From Candidatus Woesebacteria bacterium (lineage in GTDB: Bacteria; Patescibacteriota; Microgenomatia; UBA1406; GWC2-37-13), in assembly GCA_017993865.1 (NCBI GenBank), contig JAGOLU010000044.1, positions 1 through 7,157 on the forward strand: 7,157 nt of DNA, written 5' to 3'. Positions 1-6,040 of this stretch are shown in pieces. Both the position numbers and the translations under genes were made by a program. Every line of letters starts with the position of its first letter. Position 1 is the stretch's first letter. Below the pieces are notes generated by a model, which searched no databases, had not been told where the DNA came from, and was given only the letters and a program-made list of their open reading frames with translations.

Positions 1-2
1 AC

Positions 3-1100
3 AATATTTCCTATGAATATTTTGACACCGATGCCAAGCCCGAATACGCCCAAGCAGTAGAAAAAATAAACAAAGGTCAACGACGGATCCCTACCATCGT
101 ATTCTCCGATGGAGTAATTCTCGTGGAACCTACTGACGCAGAGTTGTCTGAAAAGCTCGGTTTACTCAAAAAACCCAGTGACCGGCATCTTGACCTCGCT
201 ATTATCGGTGGTGGCCCAGCTGGTATGACTGCTGCAATCTATGCAACCCGAGAAGGACTCGATACCACCATATTTGAGAAAAAGGTGACCGGTGGGCAGG
301 CAGCAACGACAGATTTCATTGAAAATTACCCCGGCTTCCCCGAGGGAATTAGTGGATTTGAGCTCTCTCAAAAGATGCTCGCGCAAGCAGAACGGTTTAA
401 TACCCATATTGTTTCGGCTGGGGTGACCAGTATTCACTATGAAGGTAAGTACAAAAAAATTGAGACAGACGATGGGACCTATTTTGCAAAGGCAATCATT
501 ATCTCAGTAGGCTCAGAGTATCGTCATTCGGGTGCCAAAGGAGAAGATCATCTTATTAGCCGAGGAATTCATTTCTGTGCCACCTGTGACGGCCCATTTT
601 ATAAAAACAAGAAGATTGCCATTATCGGGGCCGGTAATTCAGCCTTTCAAGAAGGGCTATTTTTGACTAAATTTGTTTCTCATATTACCTTTGTCGTCCG
701 AAGTGATAAAGCTCGTGCAAGCGACATCTTGCAAAAACAGATGGCACAGATGCCGGAAAAAGTAACTATCCTCTACAACACAAAAGTGCAGGAGTTTGTG
801 GGTGACAAAAGACTGGAGAAAATGATCATTCACAATACTCAAACGAATGAAACATCTGATTTAAATGTAGATGGTGTTTTTGTATTCATCGGACTTATTC
901 CACAAACTGATTTCCTCAAGGGTGCCGTTGATATGGATGAAAGGGGGTTTGTAAAAGCTACTGAACACCTCGAAACCAGTATGCCAGGTGTGTTTGTGGC
1001 AGGAGACTGTCGATCAGGAGCTACTGCTCAAGTTGCATCGGCAGTCGGTGACGGGGCAAAAGCTGCTATACATGTGAGGGAGTATTTGCAGGGAAAATGA
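3..1100 (+). CDS. trxB: Glutaredoxin-thioredoxin reductase fusion (5' end outside window)
   Basis: Flavoprotein disulfide reductase that moves electrons from NAD(P)H through FAD to a CxxC pair and on to a thiol carrier. The frame is open to the left edge. The 40 codons before the GTG at 123 encode a glutaredoxin-like C-terminal half, with the RRIPTIVF strand holding the cis-Pro and then a DG turn, so the GTG at 123 is internal and the true start lies upstream. Counting from codon 123: FAD motif GGGPAG at 29-34, redox centre CATC at 152-155 (bases 576-587), NAD(P)H motif GAGNSA at 169-174, and the second FAD motif AGDC..GATAQ..SAVGDGA at 293-312. These are in the order of bacterial low-molecular-weight TrxR, and the length is full for that part. 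The usual HRRxxxR phosphate-binding motif reads VRSxxxR (R193, S194, R198), so NADPH preference may be weakened. The fused Grx domain is the likely electron acceptor (inference). The facing gene on the other strand is unrelated. Confidence 0.93.
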   Translation, partial: NISYEYFDTDAKPEYAQAVEKINKGQRRIPTIVFSDGVILVEPTDAELSEKLGLLKKPSDRHLDLAIIGGGPAGMTAAIYATREGLDTTIFEKKVTGGQAATTDFIENYPGFPEGISGFELSQKMLAQAERFNTHIVSAGVTSIHYEGKYKKIETDDGTYFAKAIIISVGSEYRHSGAKGEDHLISRGIHFCATCDGPFYKNKKIAIIGAGNSAFQEGLFLTKFVSHITFVVRSDKARASDILQKQMAQMPEKVTILYNTKVQEFVGDKRLEKMIIHNTQTNETSDLNVDGVFVFIGLIPQTDFLKGAVDMDERGFVKATEHLETSMPGVFVAGDCRSGATAQVASAVGDGAKAAIHVREYLQGK

Positions 1101-1234
1101 CAATTATTACGCGTCATTGCGGGGAATGTAATAACTACGTAATCTCACACACTCTGGGATTGTCGCAGCGGTAGCTTCAGAGATGAATCATCTTAATCAA
1201 ATAACAGATAGATTGCTAAGGCTTCCCAAAATAA

Positions 1235-1813
1235 TTAGGTAATTTTCTCTACATCTCTATATATTACGTCCCAGATTTTTTGAATATTCGGATTATTTAA
1301 TTTCTTCAGAGCAACGTCTGGATAATGAAGCATATGATGCCCTTTCTCTTCTTCGCTCCAATATTTTGGGCCAGAATCTAAGTGTTGTAGCTGTGATTCA
1401 ATTTTATCTAGTGCGTGCGCGAGTTTCGCTTCATCCGATTCATAGTTCTCGTATTCACTATTAATATTATCAAAGTGTTTTTGTAGTCGTTTTGGTAGTG
1501 TTTTAAACATTTTTTGGGATGCTTTTGCTTCTCTCATTTTATGCTTTGAATGTTTCTCCTCATTTACGTCTTTCATCCATGCGGGTATGTCCCCATGATA
1601 CATTTCAGGTATGTCATGTATTAGAATCATTTTAAGACATTTCAAGGGGTCTACTTTCAATCCATACGCTTCATATACCATAAGAAATAACATCGCGATC
1701 CGCCATGTATGCTCTGCTACACTTTCTTGTCTCCCTGTTTTGGTCCAGTTATGACGCAAAGTAGATTTGAGTTTCTCTACTTCTTGGAGAAACTGTACGA
1801 TTTGTTTTTCCAT
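1235..1813 (-). CDS. HD-domain 5'-deoxynucleotidase-like protein (YfbR/HDDC2 type)
   Basis: Predicted metal-dependent phosphohydrolase of the HD superfamily. YfbR and HDDC2 relatives remove the phosphate from deoxynucleoside 5'-monophosphates in the cytoplasm. From the start chosen here (192 aa): family opening LKSTLRHNW (15-23), ESVAEH with ligand H35, the HD pair H66-D67 followed by IPE, the GDIPAW segment (74-79), and the distal Asp in ALDKIE (D136). All four expected metal ligands are present. The ORF can be extended to an ATG at 1855, but those 14 residues precede the usual family start. The ATG at 1813 has a TACAAT box ending 6 nt in front of it, so I chose the inner start. No Shine-Dalgarno is seen at either. 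The gene follows the polymerase gene on the same strand but appears to have its own promoter. It looks AT-richer than the polymerase gene. The fold is secure; the exact substrate is inferred. Confidence 0.85.
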   Translation of the reverse strand: MEKQIVQFLQEVEKLKSTLRHNWTKTGRQESVAEHTWRIAMLFLMVYEAYGLKVDPLKCLKMILIHDIPEMYHGDIPAWMKDVNEEKHSKHKMREAKASQKMFKTLPKRLQKHFDNINSEYENYESDEAKLAHALDKIESQLQHLDSGPKYWSEEEKGHHMLHYPDVALKKLNNPNIQKIWDVIYRDVEKIT

Positions 1814-1819
1814 CCGACG

Positions 1820-1847
1820 ATTGTACTCGACTGAGCATAAAACACAA
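1820..1847 (-). promoter_or_regulatory. Promoter of the HD gene, leaderless-type
   Basis: On the - strand TTGTGT (1847-1842), a 16-bp spacer, then TACAAT (1825-1820). The hexamer ends 6 nt before the ATG at 1813, so a normal start point 7 nt downstream would be the A of that ATG. The -10 matches consensus at 5 of 6 and the -35 at 3 of 6. This supports the inner start codon and a transcript without a leader. Confidence 0.5.
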
Positions 1848-1890
1848 GACGCCATATAGTTTTTGTGCCTTGGATTATTCCCGAAAGGGA

Positions 1891-3153
1891 TTACCCCGAC
1901 CTTACTGCATACATATCCTCCAACTCCTTCACACTCCCAAATGCGATGCGATCAAGCACGAGGTCGCTCATCCCCAACATAACGGCGGGGACGATGGTGT
2001 ATTCTCCGTATTTATTGTTGACAGAATCGAGAGCGTCGGACACGTGAGTCGCTTTCTCGGTTCCTGTTTCAAACAGAGTTTCTTGTTCAGTCTCATGAGA
2101 TGCGAGACCATAACAACTAACGCTTAATTTGGTGACCACCTTCCGCAGGGGTTGACTGTTGAAAACAAGAAGAGCACTGCGATATAAATCTTGCGTTGTA
2201 TAGAGCAAGTTGTGACCTTTTCGCGCCTTATGCCAGAAAGTATAGTCCGCGTACAGCATCGCGATATGAATACCATATGCACCCTGCCCGCTCCGGCGCA
2301 GACGTCGACCCATCTTCTCGCAGAGTTTCATAAGGATACGCGCAAGCTCCTCCGGACAACCTGTCCTTTTGCCAAGCGCATAATCTTGACCAAAACTCTT
2401 TCGTTCAAATTCAACCCCGTCTACCTCATATCCGCGGAGCCGCTGATACCACTGTATGCCCCCGATGCTATGAAATACTTCGTATCTCAACTTGTCGGCA
2501 GATGCGTCCAAGAACTGGAGGGGAGTAAAGATCCCTGCTGCATTGAGCCGTGCTTCAAACCGCTTGTTTATTCCACAAATATCAATCAGTGTCATTTTGC
2601 CATACACTTCCCGAATACGCGTGTGATCAATGACCTCGAGCCCGTCAGGTTTTTTGAGTGATGCGCCCGTCTTTGCGAGAAAACGATTGGTGCCAATGCC
2701 AATACTGCAGGATATCCACTCACCTATTTCTGTGCGTAGGCGCTTCTTAATCTCAGTCGCTACCTCAGTAAGATCACGTTTCAAAATATATTCCATACCA
2801 CTGAAGTCAAGGATCGCTTCGTCGATAGATTTAGGGATTACAATTGGCGAGTAATCGCCAAAGATCTTTTTGAATTTCACATGCACATCGCGTACAAGTG
2901 GCGGGTCGGGCGTACGCACGATAACATCCCTACAGATGAGGCGGGCCTCTCGCACGGTCATGCCTACCCGTATACCGAGCTTTTTAGCCTCGATAGAAGG
3001 GGAGAGGACACACCCATTGGCAGTCGCGTATGCTGCGACGACGAGGGGCTTACCACGTAGGTGTACAAATGCTTGTTGATACACGGTGGCAAAGCAAGAG
3101 TTTAAGTCTATGTGCATGATAAGCGGGCGATTGTGGTTAAGAAGCATTTCCAT
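1891..3153 (-). CDS. Y-family translesion DNA polymerase (UmuC/DinB-like)
   Basis: Low-fidelity DNA polymerase that bypasses damaged template bases. Over 420 residues I see the first catalytic motif HIDLNSCFA (D16; N18 in place of the second Asp as in UmuC; F21 at the steric-gate position), the NGCVLSPS fingers segment (46-53), the second catalytic motif SIDEA (D111, E112), SIGIGTNRFLAKTGA (150-164), a helix-hairpin-helix around 189-210, the little-finger domain from about 250, and QETLF (357-361), which fits the QxxLF sliding-clamp motif. A C-terminal tail with NNKYGEYT and DRIAFG follows. All three catalytic carboxylates are intact. The ATG at 3153 overlaps the upstream 86-aa gene by 17 bp, pointing to translational coupling; ATG at 3147 is an alternative start, and M13 just before HIDL is another. 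Placement downstream of lexA suggests damage-inducible expression. The subfamily (UmuC-like or DinB-like) is unsettled. Confidence 0.95.
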   Translation of the reverse strand: MEMLLNHNRPLIMHIDLNSCFATVYQQAFVHLRGKPLVVAAYATANGCVLSPSIEAKKLGIRVGMTVREARLICRDVIVRTPDPPLVRDVHVKFKKIFGDYSPIVIPKSIDEAILDFSGMEYILKRDLTEVATEIKKRLRTEIGEWISCSIGIGTNRFLAKTGASLKKPDGLEVIDHTRIREVYGKMTLIDICGINKRFEARLNAAGIFTPLQFLDASADKLRYEVFHSIGGIQWYQRLRGYEVDGVEFERKSFGQDYALGKRTGCPEELARILMKLCEKMGRRLRRSGQGAYGIHIAMLYADYTFWHKARKGHNLLYTTQDLYRSALLVFNSQPLRKVVTKLSVSCYGLASHETEQETLFETGTEKATHVSDALDSVNNKYGEYTIVPAVMLGMSDLVLDRIAFGSVKELEDMYAVRSG

Positions 3154-3397
3154 CTGAGACTTGTTCTAATGTCCAATGGAGTGTGTCACTATCGAACCGA
3201 AGGCGGAAATCAAGCACGCCATCTGTCACATGAAATATGTGTTGTATAGTCCGTCCTTCGCGCACTTTGTGATAATAGCCTAATTTTTGCATAAGATAAT
3301 CTTTCGCTTGCCAACGGATTTTCACTGGCATCACAGTGCTTGCGGTGCGGTCGTATTTAGTGATGACGCTCACGCGCTCCTGAATGATTTCTAACAC
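3137..3397 (-). CDS. Small polymerase-associated protein, DUF6504-like
   Basis: 86-aa protein with no catalytic motif, membrane segment or signal peptide. Its core has a basic/aromatic strand PVKIRWQAKDY (24-34), then GYYHKVREGR (40-49), a strand IFHVTDG (54-60), and the ending FRLRFDS..HWTLEQVSDG (64-83). That order of W-x-(K/R)-x-Y, a W/Y-x-x-RE turn, and a terminal W-x-L-x-x-V-x-D resembles DUF6504, a small family often encoded beside or fused to ImuB-type polymerases; this is recalled by pattern and not searched. Its end overlaps the polymerase start by 17 bp, so the two are probably co-expressed. The start is uncertain: GTG at 3397 gives 86 aa without a ribosome site, while GTG at 3373 follows AGGAG at only 3 nt and still keeps the whole conserved core. 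A non-catalytic partner of the polymerase is the likely role (inference). Confidence 0.75.
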   Translation of the reverse strand: MLEIIQERVSVITKYDRTASTVMPVKIRWQAKDYLMQKLGYYHKVREGRTIQHIFHVTDGVLDFRLRFDSDTLHWTLEQVSDGNAS

Positions 3398-3402
3398 AAT
3401 AA

Positions 3403-3437
3403 TGAAACTCTAAATCCTAAATTCTAAACTCTAACTG
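3403..3437. repeat. Left heptamer array (CTAAAYY)
   Basis: Five head-to-tail 7-bp units in register (3403-3409, 3410-3416, 3417-3423, 3424-3430, 3431-3437), consensus CTAAAYY. The three central ones are close copies (CTAAATC, CTAAATT, CTAAACT) and the outer ones are degenerate. Bases 3418-3434 are a perfect 17-bp inverted copy of 3860-3876 on the other side of the S23 gene. The array lies 6 bp beyond the GTG of the 86-aa gene. Confidence 0.85.
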
Positions 3438-3438
3438 A

Positions 3439-3452
3439 GGAACAATCGTTAA
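3439..3452. promoter_or_regulatory. Second, weaker LexA-like site
   Basis: GAAC-N4-GTTA at 3440-3451, 24 bp from the stronger candidate and closer to the polymerase genes. It keeps seven of the eight arm bases of GAAC-N4-GTTC. It is only credible as the second half of a tandem operator; alone it would be expected by chance in AT-rich sequence. Confidence 0.2.
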
Positions 3453-3469
3453 ATTCTAAATCCGAACAG
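3449..3469. repeat. Second short heptamer block
   Basis: Two further copies, TTAAATT and CTAAATC, and one decayed copy, in the same orientation as the left array but 11 bp away and out of its register. The candidate LexA box begins inside the decayed unit. Confidence 0.55.
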
Positions 3470-3476
3470 GTGTTTT
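3463..3476. promoter_or_regulatory. Candidate LexA box upstream of the polymerase pair
   Basis: CGAACAGGTGTTTT reads as GAAC-N4-GTTT and fits 13 of 14 positions of the Gram-positive-type SOS consensus CGAACRNRYGTTYC. It lies about 65 bp upstream of the first start of the 86-aa/polymerase pair, where an operator would be expected, in the gap after the four-helix-bundle gene. It abuts a degenerate heptamer repeat, so part of the match may be chance. I see no convincing -35/-10 pair around it. Confidence 0.4.
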
Positions 3477-3485
3477 AAATTATGG

Positions 3486-3824
3486 CTACTTGGTATTGTT
3501 GAGAATTTTTCCGAAGATCTTCATTAATTGAGTTGCTTCATCAATCAGTTCGTTACTTTTGGATCGATCTGCTTCTGACAAGACTAATAAGCTTAACCAA
3601 TATATTGTCTCTTTTGCTTCTTTTCTGCAAATCTTTACACGCATAAAGTAATCCTTCTCACTGAAAGACTCATTCGCTTCAATATAGTTAGCTCCGACAG
3701 ATGATGATGAACGAATTAGTTGTTTACTGTATTCAAAATTTATGAGGTCTCGTTTCAAAGACATTACAAAATCTCTTACACTTACCGCAAATTCATGTGT
3801 TCTTTTCTCAAGATCGTACTGCAT
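3486..3824 (-). CDS. Four-helix bundle protein, S23 / 23S rRNA intervening-sequence family
   Basis: 112-aa, helix-rich cytoplasmic protein of the S23 (TIGR02436-type) family, first known as ORFs inside intervening sequences of 23S rRNA genes. Family marks seen: an N-terminal LEKRTHEFAVSVRDFV helix (5-20), the signature QLIRSSSSVGANYIEAN (35-51), a basic helix F60-M-R-V-K..RKEAKET (60-73) and YWLSLL (75-80), then a C-terminal helix rich in E, L and K. The length is typical. The molecular function is not established; RNA binding has been proposed. It has no Shine-Dalgarno; a weak TATAAG (3844-3839) lies 14 nt before the ATG. It is visibly AT-richer than lexA and the polymerase gene on either side and is bracketed by inverted heptamer arrays, which marks it as an insert in the SOS locus. 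There is no rRNA sequence nearby. Confidence 0.92.
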   Translation of the reverse strand: MQYDLEKRTHEFAVSVRDFVMSLKRDLINFEYSKQLIRSSSSVGANYIEANESFSEKDYFMRVKICRKEAKETIYWLSLLVLSEADRSKSNELIDEATQLMKIFGKILNNTK

Positions 3825-3843
3825 ATTTAAGTATGTAACTTAT

Positions 3844-3878
3844 ATTTAGGATTTCGAATTTAGAGTTTAGAATTTATA
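3844..3878. repeat. Right heptamer array (inverted orientation)
   Basis: Five units in perfect 7-bp register (3844-3850, 3851-3857, 3858-3864, 3865-3871, 3872-3878), + strand consensus ATTTAGA, the reverse complement of the left array's unit. Bases 3860-3876 pair perfectly over 17 bp with 3418-3434. The array ends exactly at the base before the lexA stop codon (3881-3879). Confidence 0.85.
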
Positions 3879-4463
3879 TCAGTAGTATTTGCGAACCACG
3901 CTCACCACCACTCCACCGATCTCAAGGCTTGCTTGGGGGATGATAGGGGAGTAGGCACGGTTTGCAGCTGTCAGGACGATACGCCCTTTCTCTTTGTGAT
4001 AATACTTGAGTGTCCATTCAGCATCTACATATGCCGCAACGATATCGCCACTGTGCGGCTCACGTTTGCGATCTATGAGCACCATGTCGCCAGGATGTAT
4101 GCCCTCGTCGATCATGCTGTCTCCCGAAACCTTGAGCAAATAGGTATTCTCTGAGTTGCCTACTACATAGCTATCGAGAGATATAGATTCGGTGAGAGCG
4201 TTATCTTCGACGGTAGGGGAGCCCGCGCGTATGGTGCCTAAGAGCGGGAGACTGAAAAATGCATCGGTGGGCACGAGTTGATTGCTATCTTTGACAAGTA
4301 TTCCTGCGTCGATCCATTTTTGCACTATTTTGAAAATAGAATTTTTGGATGACACATGAAAGAGAGAAAGCATCTCATCATAAGTAGGGAATCGACGAAA
4401 GCGATGGAAAAATTTTTTCAGTGCATGGAGGCGGTTGGTTTGGGTGTCAGATGGTGTACGCAT
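3879..4463 (-). CDS. lexA: LexA-type SOS repressor
   Basis: Transcriptional repressor that binds operators as a dimer and cleaves itself when RecA filaments form. From the start chosen here (194 aa): an N-terminal winged-helix region (about 5-65) with the helix-turn-helix part PTYDEMLSLFHVSSKNSIF, a linker, the Ala-Gly cleavage site in IRAGSP (A80-G81), the catalytic Ser in SGDSM (S116) and the catalytic Lys in WTLKYY (K153). The S24 peptidase domain runs to the end. The length is normal for LexA. The longest ORF starts at a GTG at 4484, but that codon lies inside the operator and upstream of the predicted start of transcription, so it cannot be used if this promoter is real. ATG at 4463 falls at or just after the expected start point; ATG at 4472 overlaps the -10. 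The recognition helix is unlike that of Escherichia coli and fits the GAAC-type operator found at its own promoter. Confidence 0.92.
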   Translation of the reverse strand: MRTPSDTQTNRLHALKKFFHRFRRFPTYDEMLSLFHVSSKNSIFKIVQKWIDAGILVKDSNQLVPTDAFFSLPLLGTIRAGSPTVEDNALTESISLDSYVVGNSENTYLLKVSGDSMIDEGIHPGDMVLIDRKREPHSGDIVAAYVDAEWTLKYYHKEKGRIVLTAANRAYSPIIPQASLEIGGVVVSVVRKYY

Positions 4464-4470
4464 GTTCACC

Positions 4471-4500
4471 ATTGTAGTGAACACATGTTCACTTTGTCAA
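4471..4500 (-). promoter_or_regulatory. lexA promoter
   Basis: Reading the - strand: TTGACA (4500-4495, perfect -35), an 18-bp spacer, TACAAT (4476-4471, 5 of 6). The box ends 7 nt before the ATG at 4463, so transcription should start at or one base before that codon. The spacer holds the LexA operator. Confidence 0.8.
4476..4493. promoter_or_regulatory. LexA operator (SOS box) at the lexA promoter
   Basis: AGTGAAC-ACAT-GTTCACT: 7-bp perfect inverted arms containing the Gram-positive-type core GAAC-N4-GTTC. It occupies nearly the whole -35/-10 spacer and touches the -10, so bound LexA would block RNA polymerase (autoregulation). An extra GTGAAC half-site lies at 4469-4464 on the - strand, directly before the ATG. 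Confidence 0.8.
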
Positions 4501-4517
4501 GGGGAGGGACAGACTTC

Positions 4518-5930
4518 TCAGACAAGTGAGAATGCAGTGTATACAGGGATATCTTGTTTAGCTAGGCGCGCTGCTGTCACAGGTTCCCTGGCGACCACAA
4601 CTGCGGTCGCTCTCGCATTAGAATGAGCTCCTTGGAAAGCAACAGCAACACTTCTCACTGTCTCGTCATTGGGTCCATATAGCACTACAACATCATAACC
4701 CACCGTGGGATCAGGCGCATCTGAAGGTATTATTTCCGCGACTACATTCATCGGGCAGTCTGGAGCGTCTTTGCACAATGCATCAACCATCCTTGATAAC
4801 TCACCCTCATTCATTCCACCCGCAGCAGAGACTCCAATCATGGCTTCTGTGCTTCCTGGGTCTTTCGCCTTGGCTCTTGCAAAAGCTATCCTCTGCATCT
4901 CTGTTATAAATGGCCCTTCTGGCGATATATTACTCACATCCGCATTAAGTTTCCGACCCAAACCCACTACCTGATCCGTTGGGTCGTTTCGGGCGCCACC
5001 ACAGTATTCTAGAGGAGGAAACGCTACTGCTAAACGCTTTTGTCTCCACGCATCTGGGCGAGTATCTTCCCCTTCTTGTAACATTGTTACCACATCATGC
5101 GGTGAAGTTGTCCACGTCTCTGGAGAACCAAAGAGTTCGTGACCTGGGCTTTGGGGCAATACTACTATAGTTCCGGCTCTCTCTAGGCCGGTGTGCCGCG
5201 ACCACCTTCGCCTCCCCCTTGAACCAGGGGCGGCTTCGTCGAGACTTGTTAGCCCTACTCTGTATCTGTACGGATATCCAGGTATCGCACCCAAATTATC
5301 CATATTACCAGGAGTTGGGTCGATATGGACAGACCCATATGTTGGGTCTCCATTGGTAGCTAACGTATTTATGTAGTGCTGCGCGATGGTCGGATGAGCT
5401 ATTACTACACGCTGGATGGGAAATAATGGAGAGACAGGCACTCTCCCTTTTGCCAATTTATCTGTATGGTTCTCACGTTGTTGTAAGAAACTCGCCACTA
5501 GATTGCCGGTGACGATTGCAGTGGCTGCAAGAGTGTTGGCTAATTCTGCTGCTAGTATGGGTAATGGACCATTGCGATGGTCAAGAGCCAATATGGTTCC
5601 TGAGAGCACCTTAGCAAGCAATTGTGTCTCGTGCCCTAAGATCCTAACTAGCTCATGCGACATATTTGCATCAACCCATGTGCCCGCCTGGATAACTTGC
5701 TGATAGAGCCTGCTACCAGGGTCTCCTAAATTTGCGTTTATGTCTGATAGAGCAGGCCATGCTACGGCTGCAGACAACCCAAGAATAGATAATGTGGGGT
5801 GTCTTCGGAAAGCGTCTTCCGTTTGCCACGCAGCAAGTCTAGCCAAATCAACTGGAGGTGTAGGTTTAATTGGTCTAGTTGGCTCAACACGCTGTAACGT
5901 TATAGGTTCGATTTCCCATCGTGGACTCAT
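4518..5930 (-). CDS. Uncharacterised 470-aa protein
   Basis: I do not recognise a family. A Pro-rich N-terminus (about 16-29, PTRPIKPTPPVDL) is followed by a hydrophobic stretch at 46-62, a long hydrophobic Ala/Leu-rich stretch at about 122-149, then a soluble-looking part (about 170-470) with alternating hydrophobic strands such as RVVIAHP (174-180), TIVVLPQ (254-260), RLAVAFPP (299-306), YDVVVLYGP (412-420) and ATAVVVARE (441-449). There is a basic run GSRGRRRWSR at 236-245. There is no signal peptide at the very start; the two hydrophobic stretches could be membrane helices or buried helices. Cysteines are few (C310, C386, C392). The start follows an extended -10 box. The reading frame is intact over 1.4 kb and the neighbouring frames do not look coding, so it is a real gene. 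The gene ends 17 bp before the lexA -35 with no clear terminator, so readthrough into lexA is possible. Confidence 0.8.
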   Translation of the reverse strand: MSPRWEIEPITLQRVEPTRPIKPTPPVDLARLAAWQTEDAFRRHPTLSILGLSAAVAWPALSDINANLGDPGSRLYQQVIQAGTWVDANMSHELVRILGHETQLLAKVLSGTILALDHRNGPLPILAAELANTLAATAIVTGNLVASFLQQRENHTDKLAKGRVPVSPLFPIQRVVIAHPTIAQHYINTLATNGDPTYGSVHIDPTPGNMDNLGAIPGYPYRYRVGLTSLDEAAPGSRGRRRWSRHTGLERAGTIVVLPQSPGHELFGSPETWTTSPHDVVTMLQEGEDTRPDAWRQKRLAVAFPPLEYCGGARNDPTDQVVGLGRKLNADVSNISPEGPFITEMQRIAFARAKAKDPGSTEAMIGVSAAGGMNEGELSRMVDALCKDAPDCPMNVVAEIIPSDAPDPTVGYDVVVLYGPNDETVRSVAVAFQGAHSNARATAVVVAREPVTAARLAKQDIPVYTAFSLV

Positions 5931-5939
5931 AGTGCGAGT

Positions 5940-5948
5940 ATTATATCA
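5940..5948 (-). promoter_or_regulatory. Extended -10 promoter of the 470-aa gene
   Basis: TGATATAAT on the - strand: a perfect TATAAT (5945-5940) with the TG of an extended -10. It ends 9 nt before the ATG at 5930, leaving an expected leader of about 2-3 nt. A weak TTATAG lies in the -35 zone. Confidence 0.65.
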
Positions 5949-6040
5949 TTGTTTGGCATTGCTATAAGATATAAGATGAGAAGGTGTTCGGCTACTAGCG
6001 TTTCTGTTTGCAATAAAGGCGGGCATGTACAAGATGATAA

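Larger units (their letters stand above)
3403..3878 (-). mobile_element. Putative IVS-like S23 element with inverted heptamer ends
   Basis: A unit of about 476 bp: right array, S23 gene, left arrays. The arrays are inverted to each other, so a transcript crossing the unit could close a 17-bp stem around the S23 reading frame. That is the layout of 23S rRNA intervening sequences, where the stem is removed by RNase III. Here the unit sits between protein genes. It has no transposase and I see no target-site duplication. That it moves, or was copied here, is inference from its structure, its base composition and its position between lexA and the genes LexA would be expected to control. Confidence 0.45.

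Noticed and set aside
1104..1134. Hairpin TTATTAC ... GTAATAA after the reductase gene as a terminator
   Set aside because: AT-only 7-bp stem with a 17-nt loop and no T run on either strand; too weak for an intrinsic terminator.
1183..1242. 19-codon + strand ORF (MNHLNQITDRLL...) between the reductase and HD genes
   Set aside because: Very short, no ribosome site or promoter, and it runs into the HD gene's 3' end.
1814..1855. 14-residue N-terminal extension of the HD protein
   Set aside because: Lies upstream of the family start and across the predicted -10 box; no ribosome site at the outer ATG.
1879..1890. TCCC-GAAA-GGGA mini-hairpin after the polymerase gene
   Set aside because: Only 4 bp plus a GNRA loop and no T tract; could not stop transcription alone.
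2191..2661. 156-codon + strand ORF opposite the polymerase
   Set aside because: Antisense shadow of a conserved polymerase frame, Cys/Pro-rich composition with no motif.
4464..4482. GTTCAC-N7-GTGAAC inverted repeat as a second LexA operator
   Set aside because: Wrong arm order and spacing for the GAAC-N4-GTTC box; it arises because one arm belongs to the real operator.
5175..5193. CCGGC/GCCGG inverted repeat
   Set aside because: Inside the 470-aa coding sequence, short, and explained by codons for GLERAG.
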